NCBI GenBank assembly: GCA_041481895.1
Contig: JBGPCQ010000015.1
Span: forward strand, 1-32,828
Direction of reading: 5' to 3'
Source of the DNA: JAMPXD01 sp041481895
GTDB lineage: Bacteria > Desulfobacterota > Desulfuromonadia > Geobacterales > Geobacteraceae
DNA length: 32,828 nt
Numbering within the stretch: the stretch's first letter is position 1; the number at the start of each line of letters is the position of its first letter. This document shows positions 32,383 through 32,828 of the stretch, in pieces. The notes under the pieces are model-generated. The model saw nothing but the letters and a program-made list of their open reading frames with translations, searched no databases and was not told the DNA's origin. The position numbers and the translations under genes are program-made.

Positions 32383-32828
32383 TAGCCTTCCTTTTCCAGT
32401 ACAACCGTTCTGGTCGGATACGGTATGTGAATGGCGTTTTCTCTAAAGCGCTGCAGAATCAGGGTATTGAGCTGATCGGTTACCGGGAACATCATAACGT
32501 AATCTTCCACCCAAAAAAACAGCGACAGATTGACAGCACTGTCGCCGAATGAAACAAAAAATGCTTCCGGCTGCGGTTCTCCCATGATTTCGGGAATTTC
32601 ACCGGCAGTTTGCACCAGGAGTCGTTTCACCGCTGACACGTCGCTGCCGTAGGTGACACCGACATTAATCCTCCCCTTGATGCGGATATCGGGCAGGGCG
32701 TGATTAATGAGGTTTGTATTACACAGCTCGGAATTAGGTATTATGAGGAGGGTATTGTCGGCGGTCTTGATCTTCGTGCTCCTGAGGCCGATATCGACCA
32801 CATCGCCCCATTGGCCTGTGGTCAACTG
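32382..32828 (-). CDS. MscS-family small-conductance mechanosensitive channel, C-terminal part
   Basis: Only the C-terminal 148 residues are inside the window; the gene continues beyond base 32828. The visible part covers the upper cytoplasmic beta domain (WGDVVDIGLRSTKIKTADNTLLIIPNSELCNTNLINHA) and the following alpha-beta domain (INVGVTYGSDVSAVKRLLVQTA), both typical of MscS. The pore helix and membrane segments are not in view. The channel would gate on membrane tension in osmotic downshock. Its TAA stop overlaps the purL ATG (TAATG), so purL translation may be coupled to it. Confidence 0.85.
   Translation of the reverse strand, partial: QLTTGQWGDVVDIGLRSTKIKTADNTLLIIPNSELCNTNLINHALPDIRIKGRINVGVTYGSDVSAVKRLLVQTAGEIPEIMGEPQPEAFFVSFGDSAVNLSLFFWVEDYVMMFPVTDQLNTLILQRFRENAIHIPYPTRTVVLEKEG

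Noticed and set aside
1..32828. CRISPR arrays, tRNA or rRNA genes, insertion sequences and prophage genes
   Set aside because: No regularly spaced repeats, cloverleaf patterns, transposase or phage motifs were found in reading the window.

Overview
The window reads as a chromosomal segment of a Geobacter/Geotalea-type bacterium (order Desulfuromonadales). This rests on recognition of gene content and order, not a search: an indolepyruvate:ferredoxin oxidoreductase / phenylacetate-CoA ligase / ACT / liv-transporter operon; a Na+/phosphate cotransporter joined to a short Ppx; EF-P with its lysine ligase and a KamA-type mutase; and a purL gene with a PurS-like N-terminus beside a separate purQ. 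Coding density is very high. No rRNA, tRNA, CRISPR array, phage or transposase gene was seen.

Region 1 (1-11336, minus strand) is one long presumed operon read from a TTGACA/TATATT promoter at about 11307-11336: iorA, iorB, paaK2, a double-ACT protein, two tandem periplasmic binding proteins (livK2, livK1), livH, livM, livG, livF and a second paaK that runs off the left edge. Together these would import an amino acid or aryl acid, oxidise aryl-2-oxo acids to aryl-acetyl-CoA with ferredoxin as acceptor, and interconvert aryl-acetates and their CoA thioesters. A perfect 13-bp hairpin lies between livK1 and livH, and a terminator-like hairpin lies at the 5' end of the iorA leader. The only gene-free stretch over 300 bases is 11137-11460. 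It holds this promoter and leader, plus imperfect hairpins downstream of ppx.

Region 2 (11461-17317, minus strand) holds ppx/gppA, a Na/Pi cotransporter with a PhoU-like tail, an IHF-beta/HU-type DNA-binding protein, a TPR protein, the 23S rRNA m5U methyltransferase gene rlmD and a small protein of unknown function. Region 3 (17409-19373, plus strand) holds infA, efp and epmA. Region 4 (19420-23128, minus strand) is a rimI-pyrK-pyrD-kamA/epmB operon ending in a thiamine-binding-type MTH1187 protein. It converges on epmA, so EF-P, its ligase and a plausible lysine mutase lie within 3 kb.

Region 5 (23153-24946, plus strand) is purM-purN, with its own promoter and a strong bidirectional terminator. 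Region 6 (24971-32828, minus strand) runs from a truncated mscS-family gene through purL, purQ, purF and pyrE. A MazEF-like toxin-antitoxin pair with its own promoter and a palindrome over its start codon follows, then a YkgJ-type cysteine-cluster protein. Within purL, a perfect 20-bp palindrome resembling a dispersed REP-type repeat is translated in frame.

No wholly new system was demonstrated. The best leads are the palindrome inside purL, the KamA-type enzyme beside efp/epmA, the toxin-antitoxin operator, and the structured RNA elements of the ior-liv operon.
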